A DNA stretch of 12,523 nt from the NCBI GenBank assembly GCA_934589145.1, contig CAKTNW010000046.1:1-12523 (forward strand). The letters are read 5' to 3'. The stretch is from an uncultured Oscillospiraceae bacterium (GTDB taxonomy: Bacteria; Bacillota; Clostridia; Oscillospirales; Oscillospiraceae). The notes beneath the pieces were generated by a model. It worked only from the letters and a program-made list of their open reading frames with translations. It ran no database searches and was not told the DNA's origin. Both the position numbers and the translations under genes were made by a program. Of this stretch, positions 4,930 through 11,799 are shown in pieces. The first letter of the stretch is position 1, and every line of letters starts with the position of its first letter.

Positions 4930-5270
4930 GCTCCATAACAGATATTGTCGAAGTATATGATCTGTTGTACCATCTTGGTTTCACCGCAACCGGGACCGAA
5001 TTCTTCCATCTCTCTTACGCGGTCTATCTTGCCTCGCTCAACCCGCATTGGCTGGCGAAACCGTCGCAGCGGCTATACCCGGAAGTGGCAAATCAGTATG
5101 ACTCAAACCTGTTTCAGGTCGTCCGAAGCATTGACGGGTTCGCCTGCGCTTCCTGGCGTGAAAACGCAGCCTTTCTGCGCCGTCTTACTTACCGGCCGCT
5201 GACGGCAGCTCCGTCCTCTGCACAATTTTTGCGGATTCTTACGCACTACATTCGGAGAGGCACGGTATAG
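4926..5270 (+). CDS. Stand-alone Spo0A C-terminal DNA-binding domain protein, cassette 2
   Basis: A 114-residue paralogue of 734-1078 (18 differences). It shows the same Spo0A effector-domain features: LYPEVANQYDSNLFQVVRSI, ACASWREN and the PSSAQFLRIL tail. It has FLRRLTYRPLTAA where copy 1 has LLCSLTCRPLTAA, so it keeps basic and aromatic residues and has fewer Cys; this is probably the more intact copy. No receiver domain or phosphorylation site is encoded upstream, and the preceding ATGA overlap with an unrelated HTH gene shows it is not a broken spo0A but an established two-gene arrangement. The start ATG (4926) relies on coupling, since no separate strong ribosome binding site is seen. 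Its biological role is unknown. Confidence 0.82.
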   Translation: MSSITDIVEVYDLLYHLGFTATGTEFFHLSYAVYLASLNPHWLAKPSQRLYPEVANQYDSNLFQVVRSIDGFACASWRENAAFLRRLTYRPLTAAPSSAQFLRILTHYIRRGTV

Positions 5271-5310
5271 CGCTTTTGTGGAATATACGGCGCACCTACA
5301 ACCAGTAAAC

Positions 5311-5356
5311 AAACAGAGCGAAAAAACGGCAATACTGCTGTTCTTTCGCTCTGTTT
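5311..5356 (+). terminator. Hairpin terminator of cassette 2
   Basis: AAACAGAGCGAA (5311-5322) pairs perfectly with TTCGCTCTGTTT (5345-5356), with an inner ACGGCA/TGCTGT stem (5326-5331, 5336-5341). Relative to copy 1 a T-A pair has become C-G in the outer stem, and inner pairs have changed on both sides. CTTTTCC follows. Confidence 0.78.
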
Positions 5357-5419
5357 CTTTTCCTGCCCGAAAAAAGTGCTTCACCCGACCGTGAACCAGC
5401 CGCCAAATCCGGAGCACAG

Positions 5420-5515
5420 ACCTGCAATCCAGCGAAGCGATTGCGGGTTTGAACGAAGGAAGACCTTTGCTGTCTAGGCGGGCGCGCCTGCGCGGCTGCC
5501 TGACATACAAAGGTC
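5420..5515. repeat. Hairpin repeat element, unit A
   Basis: ACCTGCAATC (5420-5429) pairs with GATTGCGGGT (5439-5448) around the loop CAGCGAAGC; it is followed by TTGAA and then by a wider inverted repeat GACCTTTG (5462-5469) and CAAAGGTC (5508-5515). Unit B (5569-5660) has the same order and almost the same loop with a different stem sequence, which marks a small structured intergenic repeat family. No gene is seen in 5357-5689 outside these repeats. Confidence 0.5.
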
Positions 5516-5568
5516 ATTTCTGAGTGTGTCATGCGAACACTATGGATCAATTCCCACGTTGGCGGCAC

Positions 5569-5660
5569 AAACCTGTGACCCAGCGGAAGCGGTCACAGGT
5601 TTGAAGTGAGGAGCAGCGGAGCAAGTGAGAGATGACTTTTTATGCAGAGCATAAAAAGTC
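5569..5660. repeat. Hairpin repeat element, unit B
   Basis: A perfect 12-bp stem AAACCTGTGACC (5569-5580) with GGTCACAGGTTT (5591-5602) closes the loop CAGCGGAAGC; GAAG follows. A second perfect hairpin GACTTTTTATG/CATAAAAAGTC (5634-5644, 5650-5660) ends the unit and runs into the tRNA terminator. Confidence 0.5.
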
Positions 5661-5686
5661 GTCGCGAACTTGCGCAGTTCGCGACG
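5653..5686 (-). terminator. Intrinsic terminator of tRNA-Leu
   Basis: On the minus strand an 11-bp perfect stem CGTCGCGAACT/AGTTCGCGACG (5660-5670, 5676-5686) is followed by ACTTTTT. It starts four bases after the tRNA 3' end. Confidence 0.8.
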
Positions 5687-5689
5687 AGC

Positions 5690-5776
5690 TGGTGCCGGTG
5701 GCCGGACTCGAACCGGCACGCCATCGCTGGCGGTGGATTTTGAGTCCACTACGTCTACCAATTCCATCACACCGGC
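5690..5776 (-). tRNA. tRNA-Leu (anticodon CAA)
   Basis: The minus strand folds as a class II tRNA of 87 bases including an encoded CCA. The acceptor stem GCCGGTG/CACCGGC, anticodon stem GTGGA/TCCAC with loop CTCAAAA (anticodon CAA, reads UUG), a long variable arm CGCC-agcga-TGGCG typical of leucine, and a T arm GCCGG-TTCGAGT-CCGGC are all present. It has its own promoter and terminator. Confidence 0.95.
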
Positions 5777-5787
5777 ATTGCTGTGTT

Positions 5788-5816
5788 ATTATACAGCATG
5801 ACGCGCGGAAATTCAA
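5788..5816 (-). promoter_or_regulatory. Sigma-A-type promoter of tRNA-Leu
   Basis: On the minus strand TTGAAT (complement of 5811-5816), a 17-base spacer and TATAAT (complement of 5788-5793) lie just upstream of the tRNA. The promoter fits between the rex stop and the tRNA. Confidence 0.8.
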
Positions 5817-5837
5817 GAAAAAACTTCCGAAAATGCG

Positions 5838-6476
5838 TCATTCCTCGGATTTCATCTGCTCGTTGAGGTGTTTGCAGAGAAGCGCGAGGGAGGCGGCCAT
5901 GTTTTCGTTCTGAACCAGAATGTGGTCCGGCACGTTCAGGTGCTTGGGTGCAAAGTTCCAGATGGCAAGGATGCCGTTGCTGATGAGCAGGTCGCAGACG
6001 CTCTGGGCCTGCTCGGCCGGGACAGTGATGATGCCGATCTTGATCTGGTCGCGGCGGCAGACCTCGCCGAGGCGCGACAGGTGCATGATGGGCTTGCCGC
6101 TCTTGGATGTACCGATGATGGCGTCGTTTTCATCGAATGCCGCGACGATATTGAGGCCGTATTCTGCGAAGCCGGAATAGCCCAGAAGCGCGCGGCCGAG
6201 CTTGCCCGCACCGATCAAAACAGCATCGTTCGTATTGCCGTAGCCCAAAAACTGCTCGATATCGGCAATCAGCGCCGCGCGGTTATAGCCGATCTTCGGA
6301 CGGCCGCCGGACGAGACGAGCGCGAGATCCTTGCGCACCTGCACCTCGCCCATATGCAGCCCTGCCGCAAGCGCCGTAGCAGAGATATTGACGCCGCTGC
6401 TTTCGGGCATGCCCTTGAGATAGGCAAGATAGGTCGGCAGGCGCTTGAGCGTCGCGCGGGAAATTTCTTTGTCCAT
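5838..6476 (-). CDS. rex: Redox-sensing transcriptional repressor Rex
   Basis: The 212-residue protein has the two-domain layout of Rex. There is an N-terminal winged helix (about 1-80, with ISRATLKRLPTYLAYL at the start and MGEVQVRKDLALVSSGGRPK across the DNA-contacting part) and a C-terminal Rossmann domain with GAGKLGRALLGY. The conserved NFAPKHLNVPD and QNENMAASLALL near the end are also Rex-like. Rex senses the NADH/NAD+ ratio and represses fermentation and respiration genes. The length is normal. The start has AGGAGG seven bases upstream. The gene is transcribed alone from a promoter at 6521-6549, just after sigE. The tandem TATCGATA palindromes in its leader differ from the usual Rex operator (TTGTTAA...TTAACAA), so autoregulation is not evident. 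Confidence 0.95.
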   Translation of the reverse strand: MDKEISRATLKRLPTYLAYLKGMPESSGVNISATALAAGLHMGEVQVRKDLALVSSGGRPKIGYNRAALIADIEQFLGYGNTNDAVLIGAGKLGRALLGYSGFAEYGLNIVAAFDENDAIIGTSKSGKPIMHLSRLGEVCRRDQIKIGIITVPAEQAQSVCDLLISNGILAIWNFAPKHLNVPDHILVQNENMAASLALLCKHLNEQMKSEE

Positions 6477-6497
6477 GGAACCGCCTCCTTTGCTTGA

Positions 6498-6549
6498 TAT
6501 CGATAAAATCTATCGATAAATTTATACCACATCTGCGTGCATTTTGCAA
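6498..6549 (-). promoter_or_regulatory. rex promoter with two TATCGATA palindromes
   Basis: TTGCAA (6544-6549), a 17-base spacer and TATAAA (complement of 6521-6526) form a sigma-A-type promoter reading into rex. Immediately downstream lie two perfect TATCGATA palindromes (6498-6505, 6511-6518), 13 bases apart, placed where a repressor would block transcription start. Confidence 0.65.
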
Positions 6550-6557
6550 GCCCCCTC

Positions 6558-7259
6558 TCAGCTGCAGATCTGCCGTGAGATCTCGCGGCGCAGGCGCACC
6601 ATGATGCGCTTTTCGAGCCGGGAGATATACGACTGCGAGATGCCCATGATGTCCGCGACCTCCTTCTGCGTCTTCTCCTGCCGTCCGCCGAGGCCGAAGC
6701 GCATGGAGACGATCTGCTTCTCCCGTTCCGGGAGGCGGCCGAGCGCCTGCCGCAGGAGCTGGTGGTCGACGTCGTCCTCCAGCGGCCGCATGACGATGTC
6801 GCTGTCCGTGCCGAGCACGTCGGACAGCAGCAGCTCGTTGCCGTCCCAGTCGGTATTGATCGGCTCGTCGAGCGAGACCTCCGTCTTCTGGTTGGCGATT
6901 TTGCGGATGTGCATCAAAATCTCGTTTTCGATACAGCGGGACGAATACGTCGCGAGCTTGATGTTCCGGTCTGGCCGGAAGGTATTGACCGCCTTGATGA
7001 GGCCGATGGTCCCGATAGAAATCAAATCCTCAAGATTGACGCCGGTGTTTTCAAACCGGCGCGCAATATATACGACGAGGCGCAGATTGTGTTCGATGAG
7101 CGTCTGCTTGGCCGCCTCGTCCCCCTGCTCCAGCGCGGCAATCGCCTGCCGCTCCTGCTCCGGCTTCAGCGGCGCGGGCAGCACGTCGCTGCCGCCGATG
7201 TACATGATCTTCCCCGGCTGCAACAGGCCAAGCTTCTGCAAAATGGCTTCCAGTTTCAT
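6558..7259 (-). CDS. sigE: Mother-cell sporulation sigma factor, pro-sigma-E
   Basis: The 233 residues match sigma-E throughout. A pro-sequence is followed by [12 protein letters not shown], the conserved area around the SpoIIGA cleavage site; region 2 reads [19 protein letters not shown], then [17 protein letters not shown] and [12 protein letters not shown]; region 4 includes the [23 protein letters not shown]. It directs early mother-cell transcription after asymmetric division. The gene overlaps spoIIGA by four bases (ATGA), so protease and substrate are co-expressed. In many Clostridia and Bacilli sigG follows; here rex and a tRNA follow instead. Confidence 0.95.
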   Translation of the reverse strand: MKLEAILQKLGLLQPGKIMYIGGSDVLPAPLKPEQERQAIAALEQGDEAAKQTLIEHNLRLVVYIARRFENTGVNLEDLISIGTIGLIKAVNTFRPDRNIKLATYSSRCIENEILMHIRKIANQKTEVSLDEPINTDWDGNELLLSDVLGTDSDIVMRPLEDDVDHQLLRQALGRLPEREKQIVSMRFGLGGRQEKTQKEVADIMGISQSYISRLEKRIMVRLRREISRQICS

Positions 7260-8110
7260 CCGATCGTTCCTCCTATCAGCGCGTCATAATTTCCTCCATC
7301 TGAAACGGGCGTCGGAGAAAAGGCTGCGAGGCAGCGCTTCCGGACGCCCGGTTTGACCTGTATCTCACAGCGCAGGCACAAAAGCAGTCCTGTCTGCGTG
7401 CCGACGCATTTGTAGCTCAGCAGCCGCGCCGGAAGCGCGGGATCGCGCGTTTTCAGCCGCAGCAGCAGTTCTGCCGGGTCTGCAAGCGCGGCTGGCGTGA
7501 TGGGCACGTCCGGCAAGAGGGCCTGCAGCGCACCCGTCTCTGCAACAAGCACACGTTCGCCGGTCATGGGGTCGCGGAGCGTACAGCCGGTGTCGTGCAG
7601 CGCGCGGATCGGAACCTGATTTGCTCCGTACAGGAGCGTCATAGGGCGGATCTCGCCGCCGTGCTGAGCCGCGCAGGAAAAGACGGTGTAGCAGAGCAGA
7701 TACAAAAGCCCTGCCAGCAGCAGAAGGCCCAGGACGCTCACCGCGTAGAACGTGCCGCCCGGCAGCACCAGCACGCCTGTCCCGAATAGCTGCGCGGCCA
7801 GGACTGCCGCGCCCGCGAATGCGCAGACCGCCGCGAGAAACAGCAGCCCCGTGCGGAGCGTCTCCCGGCTTATCCCGAAAGCGATCAGCAGCATTACGGC
7901 AAGACTCACCAGCTTCATGGGCAGCGCCTGCAAAACGCCCAGCGGCGCAAACAGCGCCGCTGCGGCGTACAGCCCGCCGAACACGGCGGCAGCCAGCAGG
8001 CGCAGACGCGCAATTCTGCCGCCGCCAAGCTTCGCCGCACAGATGAGCAGCAGATAGTCGACCGCACCGTTGAGCAAAAATGCCTCGTCCGCATAGACCG
8101 TCATCCGCAT
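7256..8110 (-). CDS. spoIIGA: Sporulation sigma-E processing protease SpoIIGA
   Basis: The N-terminal half has several hydrophobic membrane segments, from [19 protein letters not shown] to [18 protein letters not shown], and the C-terminal half is an aspartic-protease-like domain with the motif [13 protein letters not shown] around the presumed catalytic Asp. Most homologues read D-T-G-N; Cys replaces Asn here. [19 protein letters not shown] and YDALIGG at the end are also family-like. The longer frame begins at 8149, but the ATG at 8110 ([11 protein letters not shown]) directly follows GGGAGGGGG and best fits family length (about 284 residues); the ATG two codons on is also possible. The protein sits in the septal membrane and activates pro-sigma-E. 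Confidence 0.9.
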   Translation of the reverse strand: MRMTVYADEAFLLNGAVDYLLLICAAKLGGGRIARLRLLAAAVFGGLYAAAALFAPLGVLQALPMKLVSLAVMLLIAFGISRETLRTGLLFLAAVCAFAGAAVLAAQLFGTGVLVLPGGTFYAVSVLGLLLLAGLLYLLCYTVFSCAAQHGGEIRPMTLLYGANQVPIRALHDTGCTLRDPMTGERVLVAETGALQALLPDVPITPAALADPAELLLRLKTRDPALPARLLSYKCVGTQTGLLLCLRCEIQVKPGVRKRCLAAFSPTPVSDGGNYDALIGGTIG

Positions 8111-8158
8111 TCCCCCTCCCCTGTTTGTCCGTGCCTTCAAAGCGTACACCCTGCGGGC

Positions 8159-8195
8159 AAAAAAAGAGGTCGCAATTCCAAGCGGAATTGCGGCC
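8159..8195 (-). terminator. Intrinsic terminator of the DUF951 gene
   Basis: On the minus strand GGCCGCAATTCC pairs with GGAATTGCGACC (8184-8195, 8168-8179) around a four-base loop, followed by T-C and seven T (8159-8165). It separates the DUF951 gene from spoIIGA, so spoIIGA needs its own promoter within about 50 bases or relies on read-through. Confidence 0.85.
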
Positions 8196-8223
8196 TATCG
8201 TTCGTCATGTTTTCCTTGTAATG

Positions 8224-8415
8224 TCAGATCTGATTCCCGTTGCGCAGAATCTGGCGGATGCTCTTCTCCGCCTTGCTGCGCGGCAGCATGAGCTCATGCC
8301 CGCAGCCGGTGCAGCGCAGGCGGAAATCCATGCCGCTGCGCAGGACGAGCCACTGCTTCGCGCCGCAGGGATGCTCTTTTTTCATGACGAGGATATCGCC
8401 GACCTGTACGTCCAT
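8224..8415 (-). CDS. DUF951 family protein
   Basis: A 63-residue protein with the DUF951 pattern: MDVQVGDILVMKKEHPCG, then WLVLRSGMDFRLRCTGCGHE and LPRSKAEKSIRQIL. His15, Cys17, Cys35, Cys38 and His40 could form a small zinc site; that is inference, as is RNA or DNA contact through the basic C terminus. The family is widespread and uncharacterised. The start at 8415 is chosen because AAGGAG lies nine bases upstream and the family begins here; the frame is open much further upstream but those codons overlap the divergent S1 gene. Confidence 0.88.
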   Translation of the reverse strand: MDVQVGDILVMKKEHPCGAKQWLVLRSGMDFRLRCTGCGHELMLPRSKAEKSIRQILRNGNQI

Positions 8416-8475
8416 GTGTTTATCTCCTTCCTTCCCCTGCCTGCATATATTGGAGCAGGAATTGGGGGGGATCTT

Positions 8476-9369
8476 ATGCATCAGTTTCTTCCGGAGGGGC
8501 TGCATCCGCAGCCGAAGGGGTATACGAGAGAGGAATTGCTGCTGGCAATGCAGCAGGAGAAAATTTTGCAGGCCACCGCCGTCAAGTGTGACGAGCGGCA
8601 TGCGCTGCACGTCGCGCTCGGCTGCTGCCGGGGCGTCATCCCGCGCGAGGAGGCGGCGCGGGGCATTCTCGGCGGCGAAACGCGGGACATTGCAATCTTA
8701 TCGCGCGTAGGGCGGCCCGTATGCTTTACCGTCACGGGCTTTGCGCCGGACGGGACGGCGCTTTTGTCCCGGCGCAGCGCGCAGGAGGCGGCTCTGGAAC
8801 ATATTTTCCGCGAAAACCGGCCCGGGGATATTCTTCCCGTCGCGGTCACGGGGCTTGCGCCGTTCGGCGCGTTCTGCGATATCGGCTGCGGCGCGGTCGG
8901 GCTGCTGGGGCTGCGGGATCTTTGCGTGTCCCGGCTGCGGCATCCTGGCGAGCTGCTGCGGGTCGGGCAGCGGCTGCCTGTTGCGCTCCGGTCGCTCGAG
9001 CCGGTGCAGCGGCGCGTGGTGCTGACACTCCGGGAGCTGCTTGGGACATGGGAAGAAAACGCGGCGCGCTTTCGCGCGGGGCAGACCGTGCCGGGGATCG
9101 TCCGGGCAAAGACGGAATACGGCGTGTTCATCGCGCTGACGCCGAATCTTTGCGGGCTGGCGGAACGGGACGATACGCTGGAGCCCGGACAGCCGGTCTG
9201 CGTGTACATCAAGGCTATTCACCCGGAAACGCTTAAAATCAAGCTGACGGTCCTGCACCGGCTGGACGCGCTGCCGCCGCAGCCGCTGGTCTTTACGAAA
9301 ACGACGGGCCGATTAGATGTGTGGCGGTACGGGAGCCGGGAGCATGCGAAGATCGTAACGGTGTTTTAG
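8476..9369 (+). CDS. S1-domain RNA-binding protein
   Basis: This 297-residue cytoplasmic protein is related to ribosomal protein S1. A degenerate first OB fold at about 31-105 contains CRGVIPREEAARGIL and RDIAILSRVGRPVCF. A first S1 domain, about 115-187, begins RPGDILPVAVTGLAPFGAFCD and a second, about 200-262, begins RAGQTVPGIVRAKTEYGVFI. Such short S1-like proteins are common in Clostridia, where they may help translation or RNA turnover; the exact role is unknown. The start at 8476 follows a G-rich ribosome binding site (GGGGGGAT); the frame extends further upstream to 8080, but that part covers the DUF951 gene in antisense. It is transcribed divergently from DUF951 with 60 bases between them. 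Confidence 0.87.
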   Translation: MHQFLPEGLHPQPKGYTREELLLAMQQEKILQATAVKCDERHALHVALGCCRGVIPREEAARGILGGETRDIAILSRVGRPVCFTVTGFAPDGTALLSRRSAQEAALEHIFRENRPGDILPVAVTGLAPFGAFCDIGCGAVGLLGLRDLCVSRLRHPGELLRVGQRLPVALRSLEPVQRRVVLTLRELLGTWEENAARFRAGQTVPGIVRAKTEYGVFIALTPNLCGLAERDDTLEPGQPVCVYIKAIHPETLKIKLTVLHRLDALPPQPLVFTKTTGRLDVWRYGSREHAKIVTVF

Positions 9370-9408
9370 CGTATATATGTAGGGGCAGACGGCGGTGCGA
9401 AAAGAGAA

Positions 9409-9434
9409 AGAGGGGCGGCTTGCGCCGCCCCTCT
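9409..9434. terminator. Shared hairpin between convergent genes
   Basis: A perfect 11-bp stem AGAGGGGCGGC/GCCGCCCCTCT with a four-base loop. On the minus strand TTCTCTTTT follows, so it best serves the SLH gene; on the plus strand it lies 39 bases after the S1 gene. Confidence 0.8.
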
Positions 9435-9447
9435 GATGGGTTAGGGA

Positions 9448-11481
9448 TTACAGCCAGCTCGGGTCGGCGATGAGTTTGTTCCAGTACTCGTAGCCGCTGG
9501 TCTTTCTGGTGTAGGTGTGGCTGTTGGCAGCCTCCTCGACATCGAGATAGTACCAGGATGCGGTGCTGACATCGCTGAAGGTGTTCCGGCCGCTGAGCAG
9601 ATCCGAGGTATACTGCGGCGCGCGGTTCAGAACGCGGTTGAGGATGGCGACGGTCTCAGCGCGGGAGATGTACTTGTCGGGCGCGTAGGTCGTGCCGTAG
9701 CCGTTGATCCAGCCGAGCTCATAGGCTCTTGCGATGTAGCTCGAAGCCCAGTGGCCCTTGACATCGGAGAAGTTGGTGTAGCTGCTGCCGTAGTAGCTGC
9801 CGTCGCAGCGGGCGATCATGGCCGCGATCTCCGCACGAGTGATGGGATCAGATGGACGGAAATAGCCGTTTGCATCACCGTCGACGATGCCGAGCTTCGC
9901 CATGGTGGACACGGCGGTGTTGTACCACGCCTTGGCCGGGACGTCCTTGAAGGTGTTATAGGTGGTGGTGTAGGTCTTGCGGGTCGTGTCGGTCAGGAGG
10001 CGGTAGAAGATAGAGGCCGCCTCGGCACGGGTGATGGTCGCGTTGGGCTTGAAGCTGCCGTTGGGATAGCCCTTGATGTAGGCGTAATGATCTTCGCCGT
10101 TGAGCATGTACGGGACAGTGCTTGCGGACTTCGACCACATGGCGGTGAAGGTGTAGGTGCTGCCGGACTTCGTCAGATACCAGCCGTAGAAGGTGTAGCC
10201 GGTACGGACTGCATCGGACAGGGTATAATCGTTATAGATGTAGAAGCCCTTCTGGCTGGAGAAGGAGGTATTGTTCAGCTTCGCCGTGCCGCCGTTCGGG
10301 TCGAATACGAGATACGTACCGGCAGTGAAGCGGTAGTACTCATACTTGCTGTCGGTGTAGTCGTAGTAGTAGACGTCGTAGGTGGAGCTGTCCTTCGACC
10401 ATACAGCGGTGAAGGTCACAACATCTCTATCCGTCTGTGTCACACGCCAGCCATAGAAAATGTAGCCCCTGTAGGATGCATCGGAAAGCGTGTAATCCGC
10501 TGTGAGCGTAAAGGTCTTGACGTCCGAGGCAGTCGTGCCGTTGTAGGTAAACGAGCCGCCGTTCGGGTCGATGACGACCACGGTATTGTATTTCAGCTTG
10601 ATCGTGGTCTTGCCGTAGTTCCAGCTGGTATAGCTGACAGTGTGCTCCACCGTTTCGGTGTTCCACTTCGCGGTCAGCTTGACCACGCCGCCGGCTTCGC
10701 TCTTTTCCCAGCCGATAAAACGCATACCGGCATTGACAGGCACAGCGTCCGCGATCGTCTTGCTCTCATTGATCCAAACCGGCTGTTCAACCGTCAGGTT
10801 GTTGTATTTGCCGCCGTTCGGATCGACCAGAATGACAGAATCTTTACCAGCCTCGAAAGAGACATCGTTTCCATTGACGTCCTGATAGGTAACGGTGTAC
10901 TTCGTCGCAGGCTCAGAATTCTTATAGACCGGATACAGTACGAGATCGTCATGCAGCTCGGTCAGCGGCGTTCTTGCCTGATAGACGGTCGCGCCATCTG
11001 TCCAATAATCAAATTCTTCGCCATCCGGCGCTGTCCAACCGAGAGTGCTGAATTTCCTGATCGTATAGCCATCGGTGTACGGGTCGACGCCCTGATTCTC
11101 CGTCTTGCCTGCGGCGGTCTGATACGTGATGGTGCACAGCTGCCAGTCAGCTTTCAGATAGACATGTACCGGAATCTGATTCAGCGTGGTCTCAAAGTTC
11201 CAATGTCCCGACTGTTCTGCATTTTCTGTGTAGCCCCAGTTCCAGCCGAGAAGTTTGTAGCCGTTTCTGGAAACAGCTCTCGACGGAATCGTAGAGCCTA
11301 CCGCAACCTCAGCTGTGGCATCGCCGGTCAGTGTGCCGCCGTTGGCATTAAAATGGATAATATAGGTATTTTCCTTTCCCGACGGCGTCGGTGTCGGTGT
11401 CGGTTCATCTGCCAGCGCTGCCGGGATCAGGCCGATCAGCATGACCAGGCACAGGGCCAGCGCCAATAAACGTTTTTTCAT
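9448..11481 (-). CDS. Secreted SLH-domain surface protein with InlB-type B-repeats
   Basis: A 677-residue exported protein. Residues 1-25 are a signal peptide (MKKRLLALALCLVMLIGLIP, then AALAD), followed by a short Thr-Pro linker (27-33). Five InlB/Listeria-Bacteroides-type repeats follow: a first (about 38-113, FNANGG...GYKLLGW), a divergent one (116-187) and three of about 80-85 residues (194-273, 278-362, 366-451), each with DPNGG, a GY/F-x-GW motif and a closing AxW. The C terminus has three SLH domains (about 459-496, 511-559, 571-620) with ITRAEAAS, ITRAEIAAM and ISRAETVAI, which anchor proteins non-covalently to cell-wall polymers. It probably acts in surface display or adhesion. The frame opens at 11622, but the start at 11481 has AAGGAGG seven bases upstream and the signal peptide. 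Confidence 0.92.
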   Translation of the reverse strand: MKKRLLALALCLVMLIGLIPAALADEPTPTPTPSGKENTYIIHFNANGGTLTGDATAEVAVGSTIPSRAVSRNGYKLLGWNWGYTENAEQSGHWNFETTLNQIPVHVYLKADWQLCTITYQTAAGKTENQGVDPYTDGYTIRKFSTLGWTAPDGEEFDYWTDGATVYQARTPLTELHDDLVLYPVYKNSEPATKYTVTYQDVNGNDVSFEAGKDSVILVDPNGGKYNNLTVEQPVWINESKTIADAVPVNAGMRFIGWEKSEAGGVVKLTAKWNTETVEHTVSYTSWNYGKTTIKLKYNTVVVIDPNGGSFTYNGTTASDVKTFTLTADYTLSDASYRGYIFYGWRVTQTDRDVVTFTAVWSKDSSTYDVYYYDYTDSKYEYYRFTAGTYLVFDPNGGTAKLNNTSFSSQKGFYIYNDYTLSDAVRTGYTFYGWYLTKSGSTYTFTAMWSKSASTVPYMLNGEDHYAYIKGYPNGSFKPNATITRAEAASIFYRLLTDTTRKTYTTTYNTFKDVPAKAWYNTAVSTMAKLGIVDGDANGYFRPSDPITRAEIAAMIARCDGSYYGSSYTNFSDVKGHWASSYIARAYELGWINGYGTTYAPDKYISRAETVAILNRVLNRAPQYTSDLLSGRNTFSDVSTASWYYLDVEEAANSHTYTRKTSGYEYWNKLIADPSWL

Positions 11482-11799
11482 AATGCTTCCTCCTTGCAGT
11501 TTCTTCCGGCGGCTTTCCCCGCCGGGACTATCTGCGCATACACGGACAAGCCGCGCACGCGCCGTTTTGCAGCGGCCGGATTTTACCTGGCCTCCGCCTC
11601 TTTTACATAGATATCGTAGCACACTGTTTTCCAGAACGCAATAGGTGGTTTTCGGGAAATGTCTGCTTTATCCGGGAAAAACCGAATTTTTAAGAATTCT
11701 TAATCATTTTATGTCAACCAGTTCTTTCGCCTGCGGCCTTGCTGTTTTCAAATAGGTCACAAAGGGGATGCAAAGCGGTAACAACCCCGGCGCGCAGGG
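11482..11799 (-). other. Intergenic leader of the SLH gene and trmB 3' flank
   Basis: On the minus strand it contains the presumed SLH promoter (11613-11641) and about 125 bases of leader. The leader has a GC-rich hairpin CCGGCGG/CCGCCGG close upstream of the ribosome binding site that might limit translation. Further upstream are a 14-bp perfect palindrome TTAAGAATTCTTAA (11690-11703) and a TTGACA (complement of 11712-11717) without a good -10 partner. No gene is evident, and no clear terminator follows trmB. Confidence 0.45.
11613..11641 (-). promoter_or_regulatory. Likely promoter of the SLH protein gene
   Basis: TTGCGT (complement of 11636-11641), a 17-base spacer and TACGAT (complement of 11613-11618) on the minus strand. 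The boxes are imperfect but well spaced. Confidence 0.5.

Larger units (their letters stand above)
4539..5356 (+). repeat. Copy 2 of the 818-bp duplicated transcription unit
   Basis: Direct repeat of 351-1168, starting 24 bases after the sigK remnant's stop and ending with the hairpin terminator. With copy 1 it brackets the rloAB, fragment and sigK region, so recombination between the copies could delete about 4.2 kb. Confidence 0.85.

Noticed and set aside
8080..8475. N-terminal extension of the S1 protein to 429 residues
   Set aside because: The extension runs antisense through the DUF951 gene and its terminator; a G-rich ribosome binding site precedes the ATG at 8476.
9517..11469. A 650-codon open frame on the plus strand, antisense to the SLH gene
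   Set aside because: It mirrors the SLH gene's codons, has no ribosome binding site, and its sequence is low-complexity Val/Gly/Ala/Arg-rich without a recognisable domain. The minus strand has a signal peptide, B-repeats and SLH domains.
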